From: Lepidodermella squamata
Taxonomy: Eukaryota > Gastrotricha
DNA length: 64,000 bases
Assembly (NCBI GenBank): GCA_047495785.1
Contig: JBLDXI010000010.1
Coordinates: 2,108,001-2,172,000, forward strand
Direction of reading: 5' to 3'
Part shown: piece by piece, positions 44,463-55,697 of the stretch
How positions within the stretch are numbered: the stretch's first letter is position 1
Layout: each line of letters opens with the position of its first letter
Made by a program: the position numbers and the translations under genes
Notes under the pieces: model-generated
The model's database searches: none
The model's input: only the letters and a program-made list of their open reading frames with translations
What the model was told of the DNA's origin: nothing

Positions 44463-46187
44463 AACTGCTACATCATCATCATCATTTGGTTTTATTTATC
44501 GTCGTTTGGTGAGGCATACAATAAAGTTTTAACGACGGCGAGAGCGAGAAGTCAAGTAGATTCCGTTCCCCGCGACCTGAAGGCCAGAAGTTCGTGAATG
44601 AAAGCCCTCCATTTCGACCGATCACAAGCTGTCTCCTCAATTTTGTCCCAATTCAGACATTTTTCATTGTAGACGCTTACAAAATTTTTGTAATTTTCAA
44701 GATTTTTTGCTTGCAGTAAGCTTTGAGTATTACAATAATCCCATCCTACCCTGGGCCTGCCTAACTTCCTTTGCCAGCCCTTGGGTGGGGTCCATAAGTA
44801 TGTTTGCTTGACTAGGTTATCGTCATTCATTCTAAGGATGTGCCCTAAGAAACGTAGTTGGTTGTTTTCTATTTGAGCTGACATAGGTTCTATACCTTCA
44901 CAGATTTTTCTTATGTCTTCATTTCTGATTTTATCCATAATCGTGACGTTGGCTATAGCCCTTAGCCACCTCATCTGCACAACATCCAGCCTCAGTTGGT
45001 GAGCTGCAGTTGCATTCCAACTTTCACAAGCGTAGAGGAGTGTCGGGGTCATTACAGCTCGCTTGACCTTCATTTTTGAAGGGATACTAACTTGCGATTT
45101 ATTATTTATGAATTTGTTTAGTGCCCCGAAACAAGACCCGGCTTTTTGCATCCTCTCTTCTATTTCCAGAGTGCAAGTGCCGTCTGAGCTAATTATGCTT
45201 CCTAGATATTTGAAGGTATTTATTCTTTCTAGACTCTCCCCGTTTATTTTTAACTGGGAATCGTCAGGATTTTCGGGCGGTTTGTCCGTTTCTTCGTTTT
45301 TAACAACCATATACTTGGTTTTGGCGACATTAATTTTCAGACCTAACTTTGTACAATTTTCCTCAAAAATGTGTAATAAGTTAGCTATCTCTTCTTTGCT
45401 AGTTCCTTTTAACGTTCCGTCGTCGGCGAATGCTAGACTATTTAATCGCTCTTTTCCTAGAGGAAAACCGCCATTTGCTTTTGCAACTCATTCACATATA
45501 AGGTTGAAAATTATAATGAATAAAAGTGGGGATAGTGGGCAACCTTGTCTGAGCCCCCTTCTTACGTAGAAAAAGGGTGATATTTGATTTTCGATTTTTA
45601 TTGCTACCTTATTGCTATGGTAGAAACTATCAGATCAGTCGGGATTTCGAATTTTTTCAGTGCGTCCCAGACTTTATCTCTATTTACTAAATCGTATGCT
45701 TTTTCCAGGTCTAAGAACACCAGGTGTAGCTCTCGATTATACTCAAGGGTTTTTTCTATAATTTGCCTAAGAACAAAAATACAATCTCGTGTCCCTTTGC
45801 CTTTTTGGAAGCCAAATTGACGGCTGGACAATTTTCCTACCAGATGGTCGCGTAGTTTTCGCTCAAGAATTACAGCATATAATTTACCTACGACGCTTAG
45901 TAGACTAATGCCGCGGTAATTTTCGCATTTGCTTTTCGGCCCTTTATTTTTGTAAATGGGTGCAATTATCATTATCGCAGTGGACCAGTCTCAGGTATGG
46001 TTTTAGTGTGCCAGGCTTCATTCATTAGTATACTGAGCCACTCGACGCCCATTTCGTCGAGTACTTTAATCATTTCGGGTTTTATATCGTCAATGCCGCC
46101 GGCCTTTCCTGATTTCATATGACCTTGGGCATTCTTGATTTCTGCGTTAGTGATAGCCTTCAATTTATTGCCCAAAAATGGGTTCAA
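44463..46187 (-). mobile_element. 5'-truncated LINE retrotransposon with reverse-transcriptase remnants
   Basis: Reverse transcriptase blocks are read in order on the minus strand: SGKAGGIDDIKPEMIK, then after a frameshift at 45972 NYRGISLLSVVGKLYA, QFGFQKGKGTRDCIF, LVFLDLEKAYDLVNRD, GLRQGCPLSPLLF, an in-frame TGA near 45490, and AFADDGTL (the FADD active-site box). The C-terminal domain continues as FKYLGSIISSDGT, RHxxR-like LRFLGHILRMNDD and WDKIEETACDRSKWR, ending at 44552. The 3' end is followed by a short ATGATG-type tail near 44463-44477. Frameshifts and stops make it inactive. Confidence 0.85.
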
Positions 46188-46619
46188 CTACTACATAGCT
46201 AGATAAAAGAGTACTCTTGTATGTAGGTAATATTTAAGTTTCAAATTCTGGGTTTCACCCGGCGCTCCTTCTCCGACCGCAGGGAGGATAAGGATTCCAA
46301 TCGTTGGAAATCGTCGACAATTCAATGGATTTCACAACATAGCGCTGAGTGGTTGGAAACGATCAATAATCTGAAGCAAGAAACTTGGGAAGTACGAATT
46401 GATCAATATTTCCAGTGTGCGACTTTCATGGGGGGATGGGGGGGATCATCCCCCCCAGCTCGGCCGGGCCAAACAGCATAATGACAATTTATCCCACTCT
46501 TTTGTTAATTTTGGAAGGTTCTGGGGCGTGTTTTAGTGGAAAATTTCCAAAATTTTCTCGCTTCGCTCGGTTATTAGCCGAAATGACTCGTCATTTTGGC
46601 AAATACAGCAAACAAATTT
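46188..46619. other. Intergenic with G/C runs
   Basis: ATGGGGGGATGGGGGGGATC followed by its inverse ATCCCCCC (46430-46458) forms a small palindrome. 46485-46600 is a dispersed repeat also present at about 2795-2890. Confidence 0.4.
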
Positions 46620-47607
46620 TTTCCATCCCTGGGAGCTCGGGGATCGAAGATCGCACCCTGAATATTTCGGAAAGCACCGTCTTTCTTGAGTTGCTCGAAT
46701 ATGCCCTTCAAAAGCTCCTTCTCATCCAACAACGGCCACTTGCATCGGCTGGCTTCAACGAATGAAGGATGATTTCTTTGACGGTTCGCGAACTGATGAA
46801 GTGAAACGGAACCTCTGAGCTATCCTTCATTCTCGCGACGTTGTATTCCAGGAATTGGTCTCTGTAATTAGTCTTGATTTTAATTCTGACGGCGTCAGCT
46901 ACACGTTTCCGCTCGTTGACAGGACAATCCTCCCAATATTTATTCTCCGAGTCGTAGTAATCGTTGGCCAGATCCGCATCCGCCTTCGACCTCACGAAAA
47001 CAACACTCTGGCCATGCAGAATCGCCTGTTTCGCAAACCCAACATCAAATTCCGACAGGCGATTGCCAGTCACAATGATCAACGCGTCCATCAAGTACAA
47101 AAAGTTGTCGGCGTAGTAACTCGCAACCGGATGCTTTTGTGTTGCCGAACCGGGCACGTCCCAGAACACGACGCTGTTCGCATTATCAGCGTAAGGCGCT
47201 GGCTTCATTGTTCCTTCGACAACGCTCACGTGAGCCTTCGCGCCCGGAACCAGCGCATTGATCAGGCTTGACTTGCCAACGCCGGCTTGCCCACTAATTG
47301 CTAAGTTAAACTTGTCGAGATTGAGGCCGAAATCTTTCGCCTTCCGCTTGATTTCCGCCTCCATTTGCTTGCGCTTAGTCTCTTTCTCAGCTTCGATGCG
47401 TTGCTTTTCTTCGAGCAGCTTTTGCTTTACGGCTTTGTCGGTTTCAACTGCCATGTTGTTTTGCAGTTGCGATATTTGGGCTTGGAGCGTTTCAAGCATA
47501 TTCTAGTAGCAAAGGTCACACTAATTTGAAAGAAGTTATTGGCATCATACTGAAATTTCTGGTGGTACTCGATACTCAATGACACGTCTGCTTCGCCCGC
47601 CACCCAT
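46620..47607 (-). pseudogene. Type A IRG-like GTPase with C-terminal frameshift
   Basis: Exon 1 (47607-47551) encodes MGGGRSRRVIEYRVPPEIS, a strong Met-Gly...Ser N-myristoylation-like start. The 48-nt intron (47550-47503) joins in phase 0 to exon 2. Coiled coil, P-loop GQAGVGKSS, WDVPGSATQKHPV, RSKADADL and FHFISSRTVKEII are intact. Then CTTCATTC replaces GATGGC, shifting the frame so that the reading ends LHSLKPADASGRCWMRRSF at 46708. The lost frame continues as VEASRCKWPLLDEKE and RNIQ to about 46655, where homology ends. The G domain is complete, so a protein with a novel tail could still be made. Confidence 0.8.
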
Positions 47608-47910
47608 GATGATGAATAAAGAGCAACAAATCAAACTCAAATACCTAAAATGCAAGAAATATTTTGAATAATGTAAAAATTGAAATTAGCACAATATTTA
47701 GCTGGCTATAGCAAAGCATACCGTCATTTGGGGCTATCGCAGGATAAGGGGCTATTCGGTAACAAGTTTGTTCAATTAGTAGATTGAGGCTTCTGAAAAT
47801 ATTACCCATAATAATAAGCTGGGAAGAAGGAAGAAAATTCAAACTTGAAATATTTGGAAATTATTGCAGAATTCGCAGACATCATGAGCCCGATCCCGAT
47901 AGGAATAGTA

Positions 47911-48092
47911 TATCGTTAGCGGCGCGCCAAAACAACCACTTAGATGATTCATTCGATCGTACTTGAAGTCGCCGAACGTAATGATAAAGTACGATAGGCC
48001 ATTTGAGCACTGATTTTTTCTACTCTCGATCGTACTATCCTTATAAAATCTATAAATAGTAAAGTGGTTGTTTTGGCGCGCCGCTAACGATA
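47911..48092. mobile_element. 182-bp MITE with 33-bp TIRs and TA target
   Basis: TATCGTTAGCGGCGCGCCAA (47911 onward) and its inverse (to 48092) match perfectly over about 32 bp, and TA flanks both sides. The paralogous sequence at 1960-1990 (GAGCCGATTTCGATAGCAATAGTA) lacks it. Confidence 0.8.
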
Positions 48093-48304
48093 TAAATGTT
48101 GCCATAGTTCCGCTTTGTAGCATATTTTGCATACACGTGGCTTTTATAGGAAAAACAATACCGAATATTTCATTGGTATTGAGATCAATAGAGTAGATAG
48201 AGAAAAAATCAATAGAGAAAACACCGATTCGACGCAAATATGAATCACAATTTTCATTGATGCAAAACGTTCAAGTGGTGGAGCAATCGCGTGCCAGCAA
48301 TAAA

Positions 48305-48327
48305 TAATCACTGGCATCACTGGCACC
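48305..48327 (-). promoter_or_regulatory. Conserved upstream motif of type A genes (TGCCAG tandem)
   Basis: On the minus strand it reads GGTGCCAGTGATGCCAGTGA, two TGCCAGTGA units, about 700 bp upstream of the ATG at 47607 (about 520 bp if the 182-bp MITE is removed). Confidence 0.55.
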
Positions 48328-48379
48328 ACTAAATATCAGAATATCTATTTTTTATCTTTGCAACCGAAGTTTCAGCTCT

Positions 48380-49175
48380 TGCGATAAAACAATATCTATA
48401 TCTTCAATAGCAACTGACGCCGGCACTTACAAGTGCAGAAAAATGTGTTTTAGGGTCAAGTGTTTTAGTGGTTTCGAAGGCCGACTAAACCAAGTGGTTA
48501 GTTTTCTAAATTTTCGTAAAATAAATCAGCTGGTAGAGATTTACGCTGGCTGCCATAATCAACAAAAATATTCCCGGCACCAATTTTTGTCGATTTTCTA
48601 TCGAATTTTTAAAATGGCAATTTCCCGACGAAACTTGGGCTCGTTCGATAGATGATGAGTAGACGAATTCAGTCGAATTTACTTTCATTTTTTCTGATAC
48701 GGTGGCATGTAAAATTTCGGCCCGTGAACTTGAGCCACTTTCGTAGGTTTGCCAAAAAAGAGTTGTTTTTAAAATTGAGTAGAAAATCAACCAAAATTGC
48801 CGCTGAAGCAAATTTTAGTGATTCGGATAGCTCGTGAAATTCCCTGCGCAAGCCCTAATTTTAACAAGAATTAAGCTCACTAACCATTTTGTTAAATCCA
48901 TCTTCAAAAACGATAATTTTTCAAGCATGCGATCTCCTTCTCGTTAAAAGAGCGTGAAAAGTAAACAATTTTATACGCTATGTGAGAACTGTAAGTTTCC
49001 GATCTTGTATTGCTTATAACCGCACTCTAATTTCGTCATAATACATCATCAATTAGCTCTAAACCCGATATCGATTCTCCCGTATTGCCTAGATAACAAT
49101 AATCCTTGCAGCTCGCATCGACCCACTTTTATCTAGGCTTTTATCACGCTTTCTAAAAATTCATTTGTTCAGCAC
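48380..49175. other. Intergenic / upstream region of the kinase gene
   Basis: AT-rich with several short frames of no recognised domain; no TATA or conserved type A motif was found. Confidence 0.35.
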
Positions 49176-50393
49176 ATGGCTGCCTGTGGAAATAAGCAGT
49201 GGAAGTTTTCTTCAATTTATGAGTTCAAAGAGGAGAAGGCATTAGGAAAAGGCGCTTTCGGCTCAACTACGCTATGCCGTCGAAGGAATGACGTAGCTTT
49301 ATACGCTGTCAAGGCAGTCGACCTCACCAAAATTCGAAATGCTCACCCGGAGAAGCCACGTCTTGCCGAAAGACTAGTGGAGCTGAGCGAGGAAGAGGTT
49401 AATTGTCTTCTCATTTTTTAATAGTTACACGATCTACATTCCTTTTCCCGCGTTTTTATAGCATGAAAAACTGGCTAAATTGTCTCACCCAAATATAGTA
49501 TCTGTTTACGGAGCATTTACGGGTAATTTTTCTAATACGTATCGCCTGTAATATATGTGAATATTTATTGACAGAAAATGGAAAGAAATTCACCACAGAG
49601 ACAGGAATATACGAGTCACTGATGTATTACCTTGTCATGGAATACTGCTCGGGCGGGGACTTGGATGGTTACATGAAGAAAGCAACGGGTCCCATTCGCG
49701 AAAGTTTGTTGTTGAAATGGGCGCGGCAACTTGCTTCTGCGGTTGCTACGCTGCACGAAAATCGAGCTCTCCATCGAGATATAAAGCCGAAAAACATTTT
49801 CCTGCAAAAGGGTGACATAAAACTTGGGGACTTTGGTTTGGCGAAGATTTATGACGAGTAAGAATACACTATTCCTTTGCTCAATTCAGTTTGTTAACAA
49901 CGCCTTGCAGCTCTTCAAGCAGCACCCAGCAATCCGTGTACAGCTCCAGGGTTGGTACCGTGCTCTATATGGCGCCTGAATTATTTGGTAAGGAGAAGCA
50001 CTCACACGAGAGCGATTGGTGGGCTGTGGGGGTAACTTTATTCGAGTTGGCTAATTTCTATTTGCCGGTTAGTTTTTGCACGGCTAAAACTTGATCTTAC
50101 CGTTATGTAAATTTTTCAGTTCGATTCAATACTGGATATCACATCGTAAGTTGTAACGACCAGGCAAGCTTTGCGTAATATCAAATTGATACATTTTCAG
50201 AAAAGATCCGAAAAGTTTTGACGCTTCGCGCAACTATTCGCCCGCATTTCTGAACACCATTTTGGACATCATTTCTGCGAAGGATGCATCTAAACGTGTC
50301 CGACCGCAAGCTTTGCTCGACGGAACGAACGGGCCGCTGCAAATTATGGATACTGATTCCGTTGCGATATCAGATCCAATTACTGCGAAAATG
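49176..50393 (+). CDS. Protein Ser/Thr kinase domain, NEK-like, N-terminal part of a predicted kinase-IRG fusion
   Basis: Six exons join in phase: 49176-49397, 49462-49522, 49575-49857, 49911-50067, 50120-50145 and 50201-50393, with introns of 52-64 nt. The 314-aa product has a complete kinase domain: glycine loop GKGAFGS (24-30), Lys46 in YAVKAV, hinge LVMEYCSGGDLDGY, HRDIKPKN (161-168), DFG (180-182), activation segment with SRVGTVLYMAPE (APE 210-212), DWWAVGVTLFELA and the late Arg in KRVRPQALL. Catalytic residues are all present. HRDIKPKNIFL is closest in style to NEK kinases. The last exon can splice (GTACGT at 50394) in phase 0 to the GTPase exon at 50553, or read on to a stop at 50492 (VRSNSVKF..NAND) as a free kinase. 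Confidence 0.82.
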
Positions 50394-50552
50394 GTACGTT
50401 CAAATTCGGTCAAATTTTGTTTTAAGCTGGCAGTAGAATATGCTATTGAGTACCTCACTACTATTTTCGGCGAGGCCAATGCCAATGATTAATTCCATAT
50501 TTGCTTCACCTGGCCTCCTTAATTTTACTAGCATTCTTCTAAAATGTAACAG

Positions 50553-51422
50553 GCCCAATTAACGCTACTGCAAACCAACATCGCGTATGAAACCGACAAA
50601 GCTGTGAAGCAAAAGCTGCTCGAAGAAAAGCAGCGCATCGAAGCTGAGAAAGAGGCGAAGCGCAAGCGAATGGAGGCGGAAATCAAGCGAAAGGCGAAAG
50701 ATTGCGGTCTCGATCCCGACGACTTGAACATTGCAATCATCGGACTAGCCGGCGTTGGCAAGTCGACTCTTATCAATGCGTTGGTTCCGGGCGCGAATGC
50801 TCTCGTGAGCGTCGTCGAAGGCACAATGAAGCCAGAGCCTTACCGGAGCCGCGCTGCTAACGCGAACAGCGTCGTGTTTTGGGACGTTCCTGGATCGGGG
50901 ACGCCACGGCACCCGGTCGCAAATTATTACGCTGACAACTTTCTGAACCTGATGGATTCGTTGATCATTTTAACTGGCCAGCGCGTGTCCGAATTTGACG
51001 TTGAATTTGCGAAGGAAGCGATTCGACAAGGCCAAGTCGTTATTTTCGCGAGGTCAAAGGCTGATTTGGAACTAGCCAACTATTACGCCCATATCACGGC
51101 AAAATCTTGGGAAGAGTGCCCGGCTAACGACCGAGAACATGTAGCCGACGTTGTAAGACACAGAATTTCCACAAATTTTCTAGCCATGTTCGAAGAAGCC
51201 GGCATTGCGGGAATGAAGGATGGCTCAGAGGTTCCGTTTCATTACATCAGTTCGAGGACCGTCAAAGAAATTGTCGATGGCGTTGAAGCCAGCCGATGCA
51301 AGTGGCCGCTGATGGATGAGGAGAAGCTGCTGAAGACGTTGAACGGGTGCGTCAAGAGAGACGGTGCTTTGCGCAGTATTGACAACTTCATTCTACCTCA
51401 GCTTCTTGCTCCGAAAGACTGA
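50553..51422 (+). CDS. IRG-like GTPase, type A, body exon linked to the kinase
   Basis: The exon starts after AACAG at 50552 with AQLTLLQTNIAYETDKAVK, the same position at which exon 2 of every type A gene starts, and is in phase 0. It has 289 codons: coiled coil, P-loop GLAGVGKST, WDVPGSGTPRHPV, G4 as ARSKADLEL, FHYISSRTVKEIV and a tail ending LLAPKD. All motifs are intact. There is no Met-Gly exon 1 and no in-frame ATG until RKRMEAEIK in the coiled coil. The nearest upstream coding exon on the strand ends in phase 0 at 50393. The simplest product is a kinase-GTPase fusion of about 603 aa; a short GTPase from the internal Met is the alternative. Confidence 0.82.
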   Translation, partial: AQLTLLQTNIAYETDKAVKQKLLEEKQRIEAEKEAKRKRMEAEIKRKAKDCGLDPDDLNIAIIGLAGVGKSTLINALVPGANALVSVVEGTMKPEPYRSRAANANSVVFWDVPGSGTPRHPVANYYADNFLNLMDSLIILTGQRVSEFDVEFAKEAIRQGQVVIFARSKADLELANYYAHITAKSWEECPANDREHVADVVRHRISTNFLAMFEEAGIAGMKDGSEVPFHYISSRTVKEIVDGVEASRCKWPLMDEEKLLKTLNGCVKRDGALRSIDNFILPQLLAPKD

Positions 51423-51523
51423 TTCTAGGACAATTAAGGTCAAGTTGTGAGAACTATTCATTCTTTTTCGTTTGAATATTATTACAATGTGTTTCTGTTT
51501 ACTTCCATCAGCTTGAATTTTTG

Positions 51524-51529
51524 AATAAA
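51524..51529 (+). terminator. AATAAA polyadenylation signal of the kinase-IRG locus
   Basis: AATAAA lies 102 bases after the stop in a TTTTTGAATAAAAATTGCAG context shared with other type A genes. Confidence 0.65.
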
Positions 51530-52980
51530 AATTGCAGTCTTGCCTCATCGTTGAAGCCAAGTGAATGCCTTTTAGCAAGCGCGTCACCAACATTTCGAAA
51601 GGGTCATTCAGTTGAAGGTGCCAAGGCGCAGCTCGACGTGTGAGGTTTACATAGCGTGAAGGCCACCAGGGCTTCATAGGACGACCAAGGCTCAAGGGAT
51701 CAAAGGCTTAACTATATATGTATAAAATGATTATATTGTGTCCTATCTATAATTAATGATGTGATTATGATATATATATCCCCTTCCATTGACTCCACGC
51801 GAGGACCGAGAGCACCATATAATGGTGGGTGGTAATAAAATGATAAATCTGAAATTTTGCCAAACTTTGCTAAAATCCTCGTTCGATTGGACTAAAATTT
51901 TAGAAATTGGTGATGAAATTGCTTTTTTGTGATGTGTAAGCAAAGTGATATTTTGCATCCGATATCCGATGTGACTTATGGCAATTATTTTTCTTACTAG
52001 AGGGTTCAGATTTAGTTTTCAACAGTTCAACAGTTCAACAGAAACCCGCTCCAACAAATTCCTCATGGTTCCTCATGGAGGTAACAAACTTATCATCGGT
52101 ACTTAATAACGAAGACATAAACCGGAAATCATCAAAGACATGGTGTGAAGTACAGGGGTGCCGGGGTGTCGCGACAACCATGAAAAACCACAGGGGGACT
52201 CATTGGTTCCTTCGGCTTGGTTCTAGAAAACAAGTGGTAAACACCTCAGCTTTCGGATCCTACTTCGCAAACTGATGAAAGAGCTAGCTTCAAATAAGCT
52301 AATTGTAAAAAGCTGTATTTAGTGTTTTCTTGGACCAATTTCCGAGAAACAATGAAACACACCGATCCAGCAAAGTGGAAATCATATTTTTTTGAAATTG
52401 TTAAATTTAGTTATCGGTATATATACAAATACACATGATCACGCAAACTGCTGCAAACTTATTTTCAATTAAATAATAAATAATCAATCCAAATGTTACC
52501 ATACAGCTTTATTCCCCTTCTCACTTCTTTCATTCGAAAACCAAAGCTTCATAAAAGAGAAAACAACAACGTTCGATTAACTGAAGCTGATACTTGTAGG
52601 AGTAATTAATTATAATAGATTAAATTAGGTACAAACAACAACAATCTCTCAATGCTTGTTGTGACGTTCCACAACTGTTACAATACTTATATAAACTGAT
52701 ATCAATAGACAATAGACCATGAATACCGACCTGCTATTGTATGAGATAGACTCTTGACTTTCCATCATAAAATTAATATTTGAATAAAAGAAGTGGTAAG
52801 ACATCCTAACCCGCTTGGTGAACCCTCACGATGATCATTACCAGAAACAGATCATGAAACCCTCATTGCATACTGTGAAAGAAGGAGAGGCTCACCGAAC
52901 TCTTCACCGAATCTCAACACAGAACTGGCTCGGAAGATTAAAAAATTCAAAGCAGAGGCTCTCAGATCATTCTGCCACGT
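51530..52980. other. Intergenic; right part is type B 3' flank
   Basis: No gene is seen. At 52905-52980 the sequence (ATCTCAACACAGAACTGGCT) matches the 3' flanks of the type B genes at 22284, 32454 and 63709. Confidence 0.45.
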
Positions 52981-53989
52981 TCATGCTAACGCGGGCAGCT
53001 GGAACTCGTCGATGGAGGCTCCTCTGTTGCGGCGAGTTCCATCGACCAGACACTGCAGGAACACCTGCTCGTCGATGATCGGGTACTGCTGCTCAGATGC
53101 GGCTTCGAAATCCAACATTTGCCGCAACGCGCGGCCGCTGATGTAGTGGAACCTTGCCGAGCCCAGTCCGCTGTCGAAAAGCTGGCTTTCGTAGTTGGAT
53201 TTGACTCGACGCGCGACATCATCTGTCAAACGCTGGCGGGTCGGTGCGTCGAGGTCGGAAAATTTCTTCCCGCCAAACCTCTCGTAAGCTTCGTTGTCCA
53301 GGTCGACGTCAGACTTCGAACGAACGAATATGCACTCTTGACCCATTTTCTTAGCCTGCAGACCGTATTCAATGTCGAACTGTGAGAGCCGGTTGCCAGT
53401 CACGATGATGAGCGCGTCCATGAAGTACAGGAAATTGTCCAGGTAGTACCTGCCAGCGGGATGCTTCGGGGTCATGGCTCCAGGATGGTCCCAGAAAACC
53501 AACGAAGGGTTGAAGAAGCTCACGTACTGCGACGGCTTCTCCGTCGTCTCGACCACGCCAACAGCAACATTTTGGCGAAGAAACGCGTTCAGCAGCGTTG
53601 ATTTTCCACTCCCAGGGCCACCGATAATTGCAAAGTTGAACTTGCTTGTATCGAGGTTGTGCGATTTCGCCTTCTGCCGAAGTTGCTCCTCAGTGCGCTT
53701 CCGCTCAGCCTCTCGTGCCGCAAGTTTCTCCTTTTTCTCTTGTTCAAGCCGCTGAATAACTTCCTTATCTTTCGATACGCGCATCATCAGCTGCACTTGG
53801 TCCAATTGCATCTTCATCGCCGTAAGTTCGGGCGTCGTGTCCTGTACATGAAGTCAAGTACAATCACTGGAATAGGAAACGATAAGGGCTTACCACGGCT
53901 TGAACAGGGACTTTCGATTCTGAGTGTGGCTGCAGCAGCTGCTCAAAGATTGCCAGCCCGGGGCCGGCTAAGGCTGTCGAAAAGTTCAT
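52981..53989 (-). CDS. IRG-like GTPase, type B, intact
   Basis: Exon 1 (53989-53894) encodes MNFSTALAGPGLAIFEQLLQ and then PHSESKVPVQAV. The 52-nt intron 53893-53842 (GTAAGC..TACAG) joins in phase 0 to exon 2 (53841-52981), giving 318 aa, the same length as the copy at 32454. The coiled coil begins LTAMKMQLDQVQLMMRVSKD; then come P-loop GGPGSGKST (Pro and Ser where other type B copies have Ser and Asn), WDHPGAMTPKHPAG, RSKSDVDL and FHYISGRAL, ending FQLPALA. It faces the kinase-IRG locus tail to tail. Possible extra 5' exons lie at 54152-54367. Confidence 0.87.
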
Positions 53990-54151
53990 TCGGTCAACTT
54001 GAGTCTAACATCATAAAATATTCATGCTATCAATATAATGATTTCACGATCGAACTAGGGAATCGGATTTGACCGAATCTTCATAGTTTGATTACGCGGA
54101 AATGCGGACTGATACAATGAATAATAATATTATTTTTCTACACAAACTCAC

Positions 54152-54367
54152 GCCATTCGATCCAGCAACCACTCGTTCATATTCTCCTCGCTTCTGCCCT
54201 AATACGGCTGCCAGTGTTTCATTGGAGTCCTGTATCGGAATAACAGGGGAATGCGGAGCTTCTAACAAAATTTCCCAGGATGATATGGGTTTAGATTTAA
54301 AAATAAGTTGAATACCTTGTTTCGAATTGCCATCTGTAGCCGACATGATAGAATTAAAAGGATCCAT
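54152..54367 (-). CDS. Two short exons, possibly 5' coding exons of the type B gene
   Basis: Exon a (54367-54316, MDPFNSIMSATDGNSKQ) and exon b (54261-54152, EAPHSPVIPIQDSNETLAAV to ERVVAGSNG) join across a 54-nt GT-AG intron and end in phase 0 at a GTGAGT donor. An acceptor at 54005 (GATGTTAG) would add TQVDR and run in frame into the ATG at 53989. The extension of 59 codons would give a type B protein of about 377 aa. No other type B copy shows this, so it may instead be a separate small gene or chance. Confidence 0.3.
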
Positions 54368-55697
54368 CTACAGATATCATGAACAATAGCAGATATATAC
54401 AAACCATGATCGAGAAGGATCCCGTCAGACACCATACATAGCCTCCATCACATTTCAAGCAAAGTTTTCATTGAAACATTAGAAATCATCATAAACGATG
54501 TTATAACTTGAAAAGTGTACTATTAGGAAATCTGTAAAATAAAAAAACCCGAGATGCCTCACATGGGATCTCACGAATACCTGGAATTGGACCAATGAAA
54601 ATGACACGCTCAAGTGCAAAACCAAGCACAGAATTATATGCTAATCAGTTATCCGCTGTCAATTAACAACGAAAAACACCTAGATTATGATGTATGGGCA
54701 AGCTACGACGCTACGATGTAACATCCAAAAAATGGTTGTCTGCACTTCACGTTAGGCGTTAGGACTCATCTGTACGTCACGGCGTTATTTGGGCATCACT
54801 ATTTGGGTATCACAATTTTTACCGGAAAATAAACTCGCATTTTAGGATGAAAAATCAACCCTACAACTGCTTTTATTCAGAGGGAATTTACTCTGCAAAA
54901 TCGAACCAAATGCCAAAAGTCACGCCCGTTTAGCTTAGATTTTGTAGCCATGGGCGCATAAAAGCTTTCTCTTTCCAATTGATATAAATTTATGGGTGTT
55001 GAATCGCCTATTCCATGCTAGCTCGTTTAAAGCATCTTAGAGTTGGTGGATTTTTCTCTGTTCGTTAATCGTGGATTCATTTTATTTAATAATTTTTTCA
55101 TATTAGCTTGATTTTTCTCATTTTTTTCTGATGCTTCATATTTTGCTGCTGCAGAAGAACAGCAGTAAAAAAGAATACACCGAAAAAATTGAGACCAACA
55201 TCGCTAGTGAAATTTCATCTCAACAAAATCAAAATTCAGAAGAAAAAAGCTTTCAAAAACTTGTTGAATTTTGTCTAAATTAGGTTGTCTTGCTTGTCTT
55301 GCTGTCTCTTTTAGAAACAATAAACTGAAAGAGACAACAAGAAATAACCCGAGTGTCCCTCCGCTAATTAGTGTTGATGAAACAATGGCAGAAAAGGGAC
55401 AACTGATTTTTTGAGGGGAGATAGGCCTGATGGTAAGCTATCAGCGCAAAAAAAATTAGGATGATTGGGCGAAAATTGATCAAGTCGTTTACTTATCTTA
55501 GAAAAAAACATATCAAAACTATTTAAGGATATTAATTTTCGCGTACACAGTACTATCCATTTCGTAAATTTAAAACATTGAACTTTGCCCCTCATTAGCC
55601 TTGAGTTTTTCGTGACCGAAAACCTCTTAATGCGGCGTCCTATATACGTCACATGAAATATACCTGCGTGTCAGATCTTTCTTATTTGTTCATCTAT
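54368..55697. other. Intergenic, no gene recognised
   Basis: AT-rich; no supported coding frame or element ends. Confidence 0.4.

Noticed and set aside
50394-50492. Kinase reading on to a stop at 50492 as the only gene model
   Set aside because: It is possible and stated as the alternative, but it leaves the downstream GTPase without any start exon, and the strong phase-matched donor at 50394 argues for splicing.
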